Positions 41,262 to 53,300 of a stretch of 64,000 nt of DNA are shown piece by piece. This DNA is from Bos javanicus (lineage: Eukaryota; Chordata; Mammalia; Artiodactyla; Bovidae). Position 1 is the stretch's first letter. Each line of letters starts with the position of its first letter. The notes beneath the pieces were generated by a model. The model did no database searches. It worked only from the letters and a program-made list of their open reading frames with translations, and was not told the origin of the DNA. The DNA is taken from NCBI RefSeq assembly GCF_032452875.1, contig NC_083875.1, positions 75,290,178-75,354,177 on the forward strand, read 5' to 3'. Position numbers and translations under genes: made by a program.

Positions 41262-42283
41262 TTCTTAAAGAGATGGGAATACCTTACTACCTTACCTGCC
41301 TCCTGAGAAATCTGTATGCAGGTCAAGAAGCAACAATTAGAACCAGACATGGAACAATGGACTCGTTCAAAATTGGGAAAGGAGTACATCAAGGCTGTAT
41401 ATTGTCACCTTGCTTGTTTAACTTATGTGCAGAGTACATCATGCTGGGTTGGATGAAACACAAGCTGGAATCAAGATTGCCGGGAGAAATATCAATAACC
41501 TCAGGTATGCAGATAACACCACCCTTATGGCAGAAAGTGAACAGGAACTAAAGAGCCTCTTGATGAAAGTTAAAAAGGAGAGTGGAAAGTCTGGCTTAAA
41601 ACTCAGCATTCAGAAAACTAAGATCATGGCATCTGGTCCCATCACTCTATGGCATATAGATGGGGAAACAATGGAAACAGTGACAGACTTTATTTTCTTG
41701 GGCTCCAAAATCACTGCAGATGGTGACTGCAGCCATGAAATTAAAAGACACTTGCTCCTTGGAAGAAAAGCCATGACAAACCTGGAGAGCATATTAAAAA
41801 ACAGAGGCAATACTTTGCTGACAAAGGTCCATATAGTCAAAGCTATGGTTTTTCCAGTAGTCATGTATGGATGTGAGAGTTGGACCGTAAAGAAAGTTGA
41901 GCCCTCAAGAATTGATGCTTTTGAACTGTGGTGTTGGAGAAGACTCTTAAGAGTCCCTTGGACAGCAAGGAGATCCAACCAGTCCATCCTAAAGGAAAGC
42001 AATCCTTAATATTCATTGGAAGGACTGATGCTGTAGCTGAAGCTCCAGTACTTTGGCCACCTGATACGAAGAGCTGACTTATTAGAAAAGACACTGATGC
42101 TGAAAAAGATTGAAGGCAGGAGGAGAAGGGGACAACAGAGGATGAAATGGTTGGATGGCATCACCAACTCAACAGACATGAACGTGAGCAAGCTCTGGGA
42201 GTTCGTGAAGGACAGGGAAGCCTGGGGTGCTGCAGTCCATGGGGTCGCGGAGAGTCTGACACGACTGAGCCACTGAACTGAAC
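41262..42283 (+). mobile_element. BovB LINE fragment, RT palm to 3' end
   Basis: The fragment reads GVHQGCILSPCLFNL, then after a frame change NNLRYADNTT, KIMASGP, FIFLGSKITADGDCSHEIK and YGCESWTVKK. It is 5'-truncated and lies in the EPHX2-GULO intergenic interval. An aspartate of the YADD box is Asn. Confidence 0.9.
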
Positions 42284-42483
42284 TTTCCAGTTTATCCCGG
42301 GACAAGGTTTCTGAGGACTTTAAACTCCCATCCACTCCACCACCAGCTCCTCTCTTTTGGATCTGAGAATTAAAGGACTCATTTCAAATGCAAATGTGTG
42401 CCCCAGGGGGATGACTACAAAATCCAGATAACATTATTTCACTGTGTCCAGGCTTATTTGTCAGGGAGCAGTTGCTAGAAGAA

Positions 42484-42690
42484 AGTGAAAGTGAAGTCGC
42501 TCAGTCGTGTCCGACTCTTTGCCACCCCATAGCCCACCAGGCTCCTCCATCCATGGAATTTTCCAGGCAAGAATACTGGAGTAGATTGCCGTTTCCTTCT
42601 CCAGGGGATCTTCCCAACCCAGGGATCGAACCCAGGTCTCCAGCCTTGCAGGCAGACACTTCACTGTCTGAGACACCAGGGAAGCCCAGT
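42484..42690 (-). mobile_element. BovA-type SINE
   Basis: Reverse copy from GTGAAGTCGCTCAGTCGTGT to GTCTGAGACACCAGGGAAGC. Confidence 0.86.
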
Positions 42691-43044
42691 CACTGGAAAG
42701 AAAAATCTTAAAACATCTTTCATCAGAAAAAACACAAGTAGGCAAACCTCTTCAACCGGTTTGCGTTTCCAGAATTCTACGCAGAAATCTCCGTAAACTA
42801 TTCAAAATGTTCAGAAATTCTCTTTTGGCAAATAAGGGCCAGATGAATCAAGTCCATAGCACTGCAACACAAATATCACCAGTCGTACAAGACTGCAGGT
42901 CATTAAAAAAAAAAAATTGCTTCATCGGGAAAAAGTTTTTAGGTCATTCCCAAAAATACTTTTCAGAGGCCATGTTAAGTGCAACTTGTTTGATGTATGT
43001 TCAAACTGCTTTGATTTTTTTTAAATGTTATTTTTATTTCGGAC

Positions 43045-43322
43045 TGCTGCTGCTGCTAAGTCGCTTCAGTCGTGTCCGACTCTGTGCGACCCCAAGGACT
43101 GAAGCCTACCAGGCTACTCCGTCCATGGGATTCTCCAGGCAAGAACACTGGAGTGGGTTGCCATTTCCTTCTCCAATGCATGAAAGTGGAAAGTGGAAAG
43201 TGAAAGTGAAGTCGCTCAGTCGTGTCTGACTTAGCGACCCCATGGACTGCAGCCTACCAGGTTCCTCCATCCATGGGATTTTCTGGGCAACAGTACTGGA
43301 GTGGGGTGCCATTGCCTTCTCC
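43045..43322 (-). mobile_element. Two-unit Bov-tA-type SINE
   Basis: CTGCTGCTGCTAAGTCGCTT to GGGTGCCATTGCCTTCTCCC, reverse orientation, both units present. Confidence 0.87.
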
Positions 43323-43377
43323 CTTATTTCAGACTACGAAGGCATAAATAACAAAGTGTCTTTACCTCTGCGGAGGG

Positions 43378-43582
43378 AGCTAGTGCTCACTCATGTCCAA
43401 CTCTTTTGGGACCCCATGGACTGTGGCCTGCCAAGCTCCTCTGTCCATGGGATTTCCCAGGCAAGAATACTATAGTGTGTTGCCATTTCCTTCTCCAGGA
43501 GACTTTCCCGATCGAGGGATCAAACCTGCATCTCCTACGTTGGCAGGAGGGTTCTTTACCACTGAGCCACCTAGTGAGCCTT
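43378..43582 (-). mobile_element. BovA-type SINE
   Basis: AGCTAGTGCTCACTCATGTC to TTACCACTGAGCCACCTAGT, 55 bp from the previous reverse SINE. Confidence 0.85.
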
Positions 43583-43949
43583 TTAAAAGAAGCATGGCAG
43601 ACCCCACGTTCTCTATGACACCCACATCCCACTGGGGGCAGGAATGCCACGCTCACTCACAGGCACTGTCCTCACACCCAGTGACTGTCAACTAGCAGTG
43701 TCCAAGGTTTCCAGGAGAAATGTCTTCTAAAAGTGGGTCTATTTAGAATATGCAACAAAAAGCTATTTTTGTCTCTCTTGGAGCATAATGAAGCCGTGGT
43801 TTTAGGCCTGGCAGTGATTCTAAGGCCCACTGTTCACACTGATGTTAACATGAACACAAATTAAAACCAAACAATGGTTAAAATATGTAGGTCAGAGAAG
43901 AAAATATATAGATCAGAAGCTCAAAGATTTTAGAAACAAGAATTGGAGA

Positions 43950-44150
43950 TTTCCCTGGTGGTCCAATGGTTGAGATTTCGTCTTCCAATTCAGGGGCTGG
44001 TAGTTTGATCCCTGATCCAGGACTAAGATCCCACATGCCTCGGGGCCAAAAACCAAAACGTAAAACAGAAGCAATATTGCAACACATTCAATAAAGACTT
44101 TAAAGATGATCCACACCAAAAAAAAAAAAAAAAAGGAAGAAAGAAAAAGA
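43950..44150 (+). mobile_element. CHR-like SINE with poly(A) tail
   Basis: TTTCCCTGGTGGTCCAATGG to AATAAAGACTTTAAAGATGA, then an A run starting near 44118. Confidence 0.76.
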
Positions 44151-44334
44151 AAAGAAACAAGAGTTGCGTGGAAAACATCCTAACTCGCTATTCAAAGGAA
44201 CACAGCGGGCCACAAATGATAAAATACTTTCTTAGCAATTGGGAAGTTTCTCCCTGATGTTAGCTAAATACATTTTGTCTAATTTCCATCCATATTTCCA
44301 TATTTCAGATGTTGGGTGCATAGGCGTTTGCCCG

Positions 44335-44545
44335 ATGTCAGAAGAGTAAAAACTCCAACTGCAATGCGGGAGACTCAGGTTCTATCCCTGGGTTGGGAAG
44401 GTCCCCTAGAGAAGGAAATGGTTACCCACACCAGTATTCTTCCCCAGAGAATCCCATGGACAGAGGAGTCTGGTGGGCTACAGTCCATGGGATCGCAAAG
44501 AGTCAGATATGACTGAGCGACTAACATTTCTCTTTTCACTTTCAG
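44335..44545 (+). mobile_element. BovA-type SINE, diverged start
   Basis: GAAGAGTAAAAACTCCAACT to GACTGAGCGACTAACATTTC. The usual CTGGTGGCTCAG start is eroded. Confidence 0.82.
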
Positions 44546-44684
44546 TGCTGTGTAGATGGTGCCATTTAGATAAAATTTATTAAAAGAGAATGAGCTGGCT
44601 GAGCAGGTCAAGGAAGTAGTATCTGCCAATCAGAAATCATTAAACACTCTTCCAGATGTTCACGGTGTTTCAAAGAAATGTGTT

Positions 44685-44858
44685 AAGTTGTGCAGTCACT
44701 AAGTCGTGTCCAACTCTTTGCAACCCCATGGACTGCAGCACACCAGGCTTCCCTGTCCTTCACTATCTCGGAGTTTTTTCAAACTAGTGTCCATTGAGTT
44801 GGTGATGCCATCCAACCGTCATCTTCTGTCGCCCCTTTCTCCTCCTGCCCTTAATTTA
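44685..44858 (-). mobile_element. BovB LINE 3' end
   Basis: Reverse-oriented BovB 3' end starting at GTGCAGTCACTAAGTCGTGT and ending near CTCCTCCTGCCC. Confidence 0.78.
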
Positions 44859-45554
44859 TTGTATATTAAGGACTCATTTTCACTGATTAATAAGCATAGG
44901 AGTCCCCCCCCCAAAAAAAAATAAGCATAGGAGGGGAAAAGATATAAACGAGCTTCAGTGACCATCAGGACAGTAACATTAATTTCCCTTGCCAGCAAAT
45001 GTTTGAAAAAGTTAAGACTCAGCAAGTATAGAACAAGCTGAGTCCTTCAGACAAGGAGTAAGCAATAAACCATCGACCTCAACCATGAGATGGCAGCGAC
45101 GCAGATTGAATTAACTGATAGACACCATTTCTGCTGATCTTATTTCTTTTCATGTCATTTTATTTCCTTCAATAAGGGCCATTTGTAGGAGTGATGTTCC
45201 TGGTTTAAGGGAGGTGAGGAGGACGAGTTCCATGCAAGGGCCGCAGCGTGGAGTGAACAGAGCAAGCCTGATGGGTGACTCTAGGCTCCAGGGGGTCTCA
45301 GCGGAGCACAGAAGAAGGCCCCCAGGCAGTTTGGGGGCACAATCCAGGTGCACCCACACCCATGGCACCCAGCTTCTGGAATGTTCTGCCTCGGAATGCA
45401 TATGCCCAAAGGAGAAAACCTGGCTTCAGCTGTAGCTGTAGGAGGCATTTGTGGGTGGGGGCAGGACACATTTTGCCTGAAGTGTGGGAAACAAACTCTT
45501 ACATCCTGCATTGGCAAGCAGGTCCTTTACACCAGCAACACCTGGGAAGCCTCT

Positions 45555-45745
45555 GTGTGTGTGTCCTAATCTCCTCTTATCCACAGTTGTATTGGATCAA
45601 GTCCCATTCTAATGACCTCATTTTAACCTCATTATTTCTAAAAACCTTCTCTAAACACAGTCACCTGTTGAGGTCCTGGGGATTAAGCCTTCAACTTAGA
45701 AACTTAAGGGTGGGGGAGGGGACACGATTCAGCCCATAACAGGGG
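45555..45745 (+). repeat. Ancient dispersed repeat related to 13190-13325
   Basis: TAATCTCCTCTTATCCACAG through GGGGACACGATTCAGCCCAT is laid out like the element at 13.2 kb. Confidence 0.48.
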
Positions 45746-45961
45746 CTCCATCTCTTGTTCCCAGTCAGCTCTGTTCTGTGGCCCTGAGCTCTGCAGATTC
45801 CTTACCCATCCCATTCTTTCCTCTCTGCTGTTGAGCTGCCTCTAAGCGATCATAAACAGCAGCATCTCCACTAGCTGGGATCTCCCTGTGGGGAGCATGT
45901 AGCTGCCACCCCTCCCCTCCCCCAGCACATACATTTGCAGATGGGGAGTGTGATCATGTTC

Positions 45962-45980
45962 TCACACACACACACACACA
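45962..45980. repeat. (CA)n microsatellite
   Basis: Nine CA units in the EPHX2-GULO intergenic interval. Confidence 0.88.
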
Positions 45981-46442
45981 TGAACATGGATACACACAAG
46001 CGCCTGGCAGCTGTATGAGACCCTGGTTTTGAGAACACAGGTGCGACTCTGACCACCTCCATCCCAGAACTTATGTATGTGTCTGACCTCAAGCTTTGCT
46101 CCTCCAGCCCAGCCTCACCTCTCAAACCCCAGAGTTGTTGCTCTCACTTCCCACTAGACCCCAGCTCTTGGCTTGGACAGATCTGATGCCAAGGTACTCA
46201 GCGATGATTAATCTGTTCTGTTGGACAAACGTGCCTCAGAGGCCAGTGCGGCGCCAGGCATGGAGCCAAGGGGCAGTGACGGGGACAGGAATGTCCCAAG
46301 GAATCTGCCACTGGAAGCTCAGAGCCGGGAGCAAATGCAAGAGCTTGATACCATGTCAGGCTCTGATTGTGTCCCAGTGCTTCTCAGACGTCTGCTCTAA
46401 CCTTGATGCCTGCCCAGAGAAGTAGGCAAAAAAGCCCACTTC

Positions 46443-46665
46443 AGGGCTTCCCAGGTGTCACTAGTAGTAAAGAACCCGCCTGCCAATGCAGGAGACCTAA
46501 GAAATGTGGATTTGATCCCTCGGTCAGGAAGATCGCCTGGAAGAGGGCATGGCAACCCACTCCCGTATTCTTGCCTGGAGAATCCCATAGACAGAGGATC
46601 CTGGTGGGCCACAGTCCACGGGGTCACACAGAGTTGGACATGACTGAAGCAGCTCAGCACACAGG
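46443..46665 (+). mobile_element. BovA-type SINE
   Basis: GGGCTTCCCAGGTGTCACTA to AGCAGCTCAGCACACAGGCA, about 620 bp upstream of the GULO ATG exon. Confidence 0.85.
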
Positions 46666-47094
46666 CACATGCCCCCGCTTTACTGAAGAGAAAACTGAGG
46701 TTCATGGAGGTTAACCAGCAAAGCACGAAAGAGGAACCCGGGTCTGTCTGCCCTGAGGCCTGGAGAAGGAAGACTTCAGCTAGAAGGCTGCCTGGGCTGT
46801 CACTGGTCCCTCTCCTCCCCCGCACACCACCCCCCACTACAGCCACCAACATCCTGTCCTATCTCCCTGTAGCAGTGGGCAGCCTGGTGAATTCCTCCCC
46901 CAACTCTGACAAATGAACTGACACATGGGCCCCATGTCACAACCTCCCCTGATCTGTGGCATTAAGGACTCAGTTTCAAGGCCAGGGGTCCTTCAGCTCC
47001 AGAAAGCCCCCAAAGACCCTGTTGGGATCAGAGCTCCACAGCTTTTGAGGGAAAACCGGCCACCCTGTGAAGGCTGCCTCTTCACCCTGCTGCC

Positions 47095-47286
47095 TGAGAG
47101 GGGCTGAGGGGCGGAGGGCCGGCCCAGCGGCTGTTTGTCTGGGTGGAGCCTGTCGTCACACTGCTGATCCGCCTCCGGCGGGCCCCTCTGTGCCTCCCTG
47201 AGCTTCTGTGCTCACTGTCACCACACTGCTGGTTCCAGCCCCTCTGCTTTGCCCCAGGGCCCTGCTGCCCTGTGCTCTCTTCCCAG
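47095..47286 (+). promoter_or_regulatory. GULO: Possible GULO promoter / 5' leader region
   Basis: A GC-rich stretch just upstream of the ATG exon holds a GGGGCGG GC box at 47108-47114 and scattered CpGs. I see no TATA box. Promoter function is inferred from position only. Confidence 0.35.
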
Positions 47287-47333
47287 ACGAAGCCGGAGTC
47301 AGCCGAGGCCACTGACCCACCACTGGAGCCATG
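47287..47333 (+). CDS. GULO: GULO start-codon exon (5' UTR plus ATG)
   Basis: The initiator ATG occupies 47331-47333 and is followed immediately by a GTAGGG donor, so this exon codes only for Met1. A strong polypyrimidine tract and TTCCCAG at 47280-47286 suggest the exon starts at 47287 with a separate noncoding exon upstream. Alternatively, transcription could start within this region. The ATG choice is supported by VHGYKG directly following in the next exon, as in rat GULO. The 5' limit is uncertain. Confidence 0.78.
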
Positions 47334-50300
47334 GTAGGGCCAAATGGTACTGCTGGTCGGGTCAGTTCAGCCGGTCAGCCCCACCGGCTACATCCAGACT
47401 GAGCCTGTGAACCTGGCTTGGGGCAGGGGGCAAAACTGGGCAGGCGTGGGGCTGAGGGGTGGCCACAGGGAAGCCTTCAAATTGGACTCGAGGCTCTGAG
47501 GAGCCGTTGGGGTGCTGGGGAAGGGATAGAAGAGGAAGGCCTGGGTTGGGCTCCTGTGTCTTTACTCGGTTGCTGTGTGAGTTTGGGGGAGTTACTGCAC
47601 CTCTCTGGGCCTCAGTTTCTGCTCCTGAAAATGACCGTTGATATCATCCATCCAGTGGTATCGCTGTAAGGCCTAAAAAGGTATGACATGTGGAGGAATC
47701 CAGGCACACAGCAGAGGTCCCTCAAATGGGAATCCCTTTCCCAGGGCTCCCTGCTTGGCTTCCAGGCCAGGAAAGGCTACCATGGAGTCTCCCAGACGCG
47801 CCCCTTCCTGCAGGAGAAGACTGGTGGGAAAGCTGAAGGCCAGTTTCCTTCCTTCTTGGGCCACCGGGCCAGTTCATGCAGCCCCTCCCCCATTGTCCTA
47901 CTCAGCCCAGGGCACCTTATACTACTGGGTCTTTCAGAGGGCTCACCACACTGGAGCCGGAACCCAAACACTGCTTTCTCCAGCTGCACCCCTGATCTCA
48001 TCTCCCTGCTTCTCCTAAGAGCGCTGAGTTTTCTGCATGATCTGCCCAACCCCCCAACCGTCCCGCTCGGCCATGAGCTGATAGAGGAAAATAGTAGCAG
48101 GAAGCCCCCACATGGCCACTTGGCTTCAGAACTTCTGACATGTGTTTAGGCTTCCCAGGGGTGCAGAGGGGTGACAAGGGCAAACCGGAGGCTGGCTCAG
48201 TGCCGTGGCCTCAGCCTCCGTCTCTACAATGTCAGGGCAGTGGATGGGTGGGGGTCAGGCAGCCTGAGACCACTCACTGGAGGTGACCCAGCTTTTGTCC
48301 TATCACATAGGTCCACGGGTACAAGGGGGTCAAATTCCAAAACTGGGCAAGGACCTATGGCTGTTGCCCGGAGATGTACTTTCAGCCCACGTCCGTGGAG
48401 GAGGTCAGAGAGGTGAGTATCTTGTCTCAGAACAGTGCCCGATGGTCCAGCCACCAGATCTCCAGTTCCATCCGGAGATGTAGATCAGAAATGCCCCCAG
48501 AGAGGAGGCTGAGAGGAGGACTTCCCGGCTAAGACCCATATCCCCACCCCAGAATTGCTAGCCGGGCAACAGCACCATGGGGTTGGCTCCAACTGAACTC
48601 TGCTCTCACGTGACCACCTGGGGTGTCCACCAGTGACTGTCCGGTTGTTATTTCTGGCTCAGGCCTCTTCCCTGAGCTGCAAATTGGCATATGACTTCTT
48701 TCATCAGAGACATAACAAACTTTGATGTCCCAAAGGATGTTTTTGATGTTTCTTTGCTTTCAGCCTATTCTATTGCGGTCTTCCTAACTCTGTACCAACC
48801 ACCTGGTTGCTCAAACTAGAAGCCAGGAAGTAGGTCACTGTCCTTTCTTTACCCTTATCTGACTTCAGCAAGTCCTGGCTTGGAAGTTTCTAGAACCCAC
48901 CTCCTTCTCTCCAGCACTGTTGTCACTAAGCCCAGGCCACCGCCCCTTCCCCACCTGCCATGGCCTGAAATGGCCTCACTACTGATCTCTGTCCGAAGCT
49001 TTGTGACCCCGTGGACTGTAGCCCACTAGGCTTCTCTGTCCAGGGGATTTTCCAGGCAAGAATACTGGGGTGGGTTGCCATGTCCTTCTCCAGGGGATCT
49101 TCCTGACCCAGGGATCAAACGCACATCTCCTGCTCTGGCAGGCGGATTCTTTACTTTTGATCACAGGAAAAACCAAGCTTTTTCCTACCTCTGTATCTTA
49201 GCCCTTGCTGTTCCCACTGCCTGGGATGCCTGTCCCTTCACTTTTCACGGGACCAACTCCTTTGCATCCTTTAGCACTCAGGGTAAATCACCTCCTCAGA
49301 GACTTCCAGACCACTTCATCTGAGGATGTCCCCATCTTCTGCATCTCAGCTCCTTGCTTATTTCTTTCACTGCATTCAAAACCTGCAGTTATTTCATTGA
49401 CATGAACTTTTTCATGCCTTTTTCTCTCTCCCTCATAAGGATGTAAGGCCACATTTTTCCTGTTTTCCATTGGATCCTTAGCACACCTAGCCCTTTATCG
49501 GGCACACAGGAAGCACTTAATGAATATTGTTGAATAAATGAGTGAATGAATGAACGAATGGACAAGACCCAACCTCTGCTCTTGAAAGGCTTACCCCTAA
49601 GACAGGTTGCATAGGACTAACCCAGAGGATGCAGATGTTTCACTAGTATTAGCAGACCACAAAGAGGGGAGAGATTCACGTGTTTGTGAGCCTGTTCATA
49701 CGTGTGTGTGAGGGCACTCAGAGGAGAGTGGTGGGAATGACATGGTCACCACTGGTGATCAGCACCACCTGCTTCATATCTGTGGTCTCACCTGTCCCCA
49801 TCCATACCTGTGAGGTAGTGATTATTAGCCCATTTAACAGATGGGCAAACAGGCTCAGAAAGGCTTTGGAATTTCCCCTTGTTATTAAATACTAAGTATC
49901 AGAGCCAGATTTTAAACCCGGATTCGAAGCCCCCAATTTCTTAAGCAGAAAAATGAAGAAAAATGATCACTGTGTCAACCCGGAAAATGAATAGGAGCTC
50001 AAAAGGGAGCTGGGGCAGGGCAGTGGGAGATGAGGGGAGGACAGGTGGAGAATGATCAGAGTCTTCAGTGGCTGGTGGGGGATGTTTGTGGAGTAGAGAG
50101 GGCAAAAGAGGAAGGCTAGGAGGTGGAGTGGCTTTGAATGGATCCGAGGTCCTTGAATGCGGAGAAAACAGGCTTCATACTGAGCTGAGGGCTGATGTCC
50201 TGCATGCGAAGTTTGTTCCAAGCCGTGCTGGCCTGCACCCCGCTCACTTTCTGGTCCTTCTCTCTAGCTCTTTCTTGGAGTGGCCTGCACAGCGGCTTCC

Positions 50301-53300
50301 AGCCAGGCAGCACCTGGGGGACTGGGGGTGCAACACCTGGGTTTCCCGGCTGCCTCGCAGAGAAAGGCCTGGGCTGAGGCTGATGCAGATGCTGCCTCCA
50401 CAGGTGCTGGCCCTGGCCAGGCAGCAGAACAAGCGGGTGAAGGTGGTGGGCGGTGGCCACTCGCCCTCAGACATCGCCTGCACTGACGGCTTCATGATCC
50501 ACATGGGCAAGATGAACCGCGTCCTCAAGGTACTTGGAGCGCTGGGCTCCCTGCCTCTGCCCCACCCCATGCCACTCCATCCCAGACTCCAGGGTGGACG
50601 CGGAGCCTCCTTTTCCCTCATGCATCATCCCCTCCTGGCCTCTGAGTCCCAAAGTGACGCCCCCCATTCCTGGTCCACTTGTGGTCACCCTCACCTCCCG
50701 CAGGCCTGCCCTGGACTCCTTCAAGCCTCACATCTGGTCTGTGTGCATCCTTGTGGCCACAGAGAGGATGTCCACAAGTCAGGCCCCCAAAGGTGGATTC
50801 ATGACAAATCCAAGATTTGCACCTAACTTGTTCTGCATATAGGGAAACTGAAGATCAGAGAGGGGGAGTGACTTGCCTAAGGTCACACAGCTGACCAGTG
50901 GCAGAGCTGGCCACAGACTCAGGAGTCTGACACCAGCCCTGTGCTGGGATACATTAATCCAGGCGTCTCACACCCTCCCCTGCCCCGCCCACAACCAGGA
51001 GCCTGCCAGGGAGTGAGAGTGCAGGCATGTGCAGGGCTCTTGTTCTCACCTGCCAGGGCCAGCTCCTCTGAGCTGTCTTTTTTGCCTGGTACCCACCCCT
51101 CCAGCTCTGCTAGCAGAGATTCTAGATTTCTCTGTACTATGTATTTCCTGATTTGCTCAGGCCAACCATCTCCACCCCGTAGAAAATGCTCTGGTCAAAA
51201 CATCAGTCATGGCAGGAATTAACTCTGATCGCTAATTAGTGAGGACCGGGCTCTGGTAATTGATTTTGCCCAGGCTGTGTGCTCAGGGTCAGTGAAGTGT
51301 GTGTTCCGGAGTCCACAGATGTGAATCCTTATCTCGGTTCCACTGCGGATGTTTGTGTGACCTTGGGCAAGTGACTTAGAGTCCCTGAACTTCAGTCTCC
51401 ATGCTGTGAAATGGAGAGACTACTCCTCCCCTCCCTCCCCCACCACCCCTGGGCAGCCATGGGGGTCTCAGGGCATAGAGCCACTCTCCCACATGGCTGA
51501 GGGGACCTGAGCACCAGTCCCAGCCCTAAGGTGACCTTGAGTAAACCTCTTCTCTTCCCTGCCCCTTATTTCTCTCCCCTGTGACTAGAAGGGTTGCACA
51601 GGACAGTCCCTGAGCCCCAGCACTCTAGGGCTCTGCCTGCACGCCCTTTTGGCTGCCTGCAGCGGGAGGCAGCTTGGGCTGACTGTGGGCTGGGCCAGAT
51701 ATGCTTGTACTCACAGCCTTGCGTGGCTGCAGGACGAGGGCTGGGTGACAGCCTAGCTCACCTTAGCCTGTGCCGGTCTCTTGCAGGTGGACACAGAGAA
51801 GAAGCAGGTGACCGTGGAGGCCGGCATCCTCCTAGCTGACCTGCACCCCCAGCTGGACAAGCACGGCCTGGCTTTGTCCAAGTAAGAGCCACCTCGCCCA
51901 CTCCCAGGGCGGGTGCCAGTGATGCCCATCACTCCCAGCCCTGACCTCAGCCAGACACTCAAGGATCTGACAGGGGCCAGAGAGGAGCACATTTTAGGAT
52001 GAACTTGTTTCTCTGGATCCCTGTACAGGGTACCCATCTCCCCATCCCCGGGTGTCCAGGGGCTATTATATGTGAATAGAAAGAAATTGTTGTTTAGTTG
52101 CTAAGTCATGTCTGACTCTTTGCAAGCTAAACTGGGGACAAGATTCCCAGGCAGGAGATGAATCAGCTGTTCTGCTTTGAGGGGCCTCGCACCACAATCC
52201 TGGGAGATATTGTCCCAGGAAGACTAACCGTGTCCCTCCTCCTCTCCCCAGCCTGGGAGCTGTGTCAGACGTGACCGCAGGTGGCGTCATCGGGTCTGGA
52301 ACCCACAACACAGGGATCAAGCACGGCATCCTGGCCACACAAGTGAGTTCACTTGCTTCGATGCTGACCACCAGGGAGAGGGGAGGATGGGTCAGGGCCC
52401 CTTCACCCTTGTCATCGATGCTCCTGACAAGCAGGCATTCCAGCATGGTGTCGGCAGAGCTCTGTGGGGGCCTTGAACACATTTGGGTCTCTCTTCTGAT
52501 GGAGACTCTGCAAGGCCCTCCAGAAACATTGTCTCTCTGAACCTCATGAGTCCCCAGCAGACACAAGTGACGAAGGCACCCCCATGTGTGTTGACACAGC
52601 CCCATCTCTAGGGAGCTTCCTGGCCACCCTGGGGAAAAGGGCAAGCAGAGCAAAGGGTTCCATCCCCAGGGAAAGCTCTGAACTGGAAGCCAGGCAGGGC
52701 GAAGGGCCTTTTCAGGTTAGCAAGTTGGGGAGGAGCCAAGAAGGAGCTGAGCACATGGGCCTGGGATCACATCTGACCTTCACCCAAAAGCTTTTAAGAT
52801 TTTTTGATGTGGACCACTTTGCTTCCCTGGTGGCTCAGATGGTAAAGAGTCTACCTGCGGTGCGGGGGACCAGTGTTAAATCCCTGGGTTGGGAAGATCC
52901 CCTGGAGAAGGAAATGGCAACCCACTCCAATATTCTTGCCTGGAAAATCCCATGGGTGGAGGAGCCTGGCAGGCTACAGTCCATGCGGTCGCAAAGAGTC
53001 AGACACGACTGAACGACTTCACTTTCTTTTCTTTCACTTTTTACAATCTTTATTGAATTTGTTACAATATTGCTTCCTTTTTATGTTTTGGTTTTGGGCA
53101 TGTGAGATCTTAGCTCCTCAACCAAGGATCAAACCCCCTGCCCTCTGCACTGGAAGGCAGAGTCTTAACCACTGGACTGCCATGGAAGTTCCCACCCAAA
53201 AGTATTTCTTAAACTTCATGGGAATCCAGTATGGGGCACAGATTTGGGACTCAGATGTGGGGCCAAAACCTGCCTCCCACATGCATTGGGTGTGCACATG

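Larger units (their letters stand above)
44859..46442. other. Intergenic, EPHX2 to GULO
   Basis: Apart from the CA repeat and an ancient repeat at 45555-45745, nothing is recognised. Open frames lack gene signatures. Confidence 0.5.

Noticed and set aside
41425..42009. A 194-codon reverse-transcriptase-like protein gene.
   Set aside because: It is one frame of a truncated, frame-broken BovB LINE.
50068..50826. A 252-codon plus-strand open frame.
   Set aside because: It contains the GULO His54 exon plus flanking intron. The non-exon parts have no protein similarity that I recognise.
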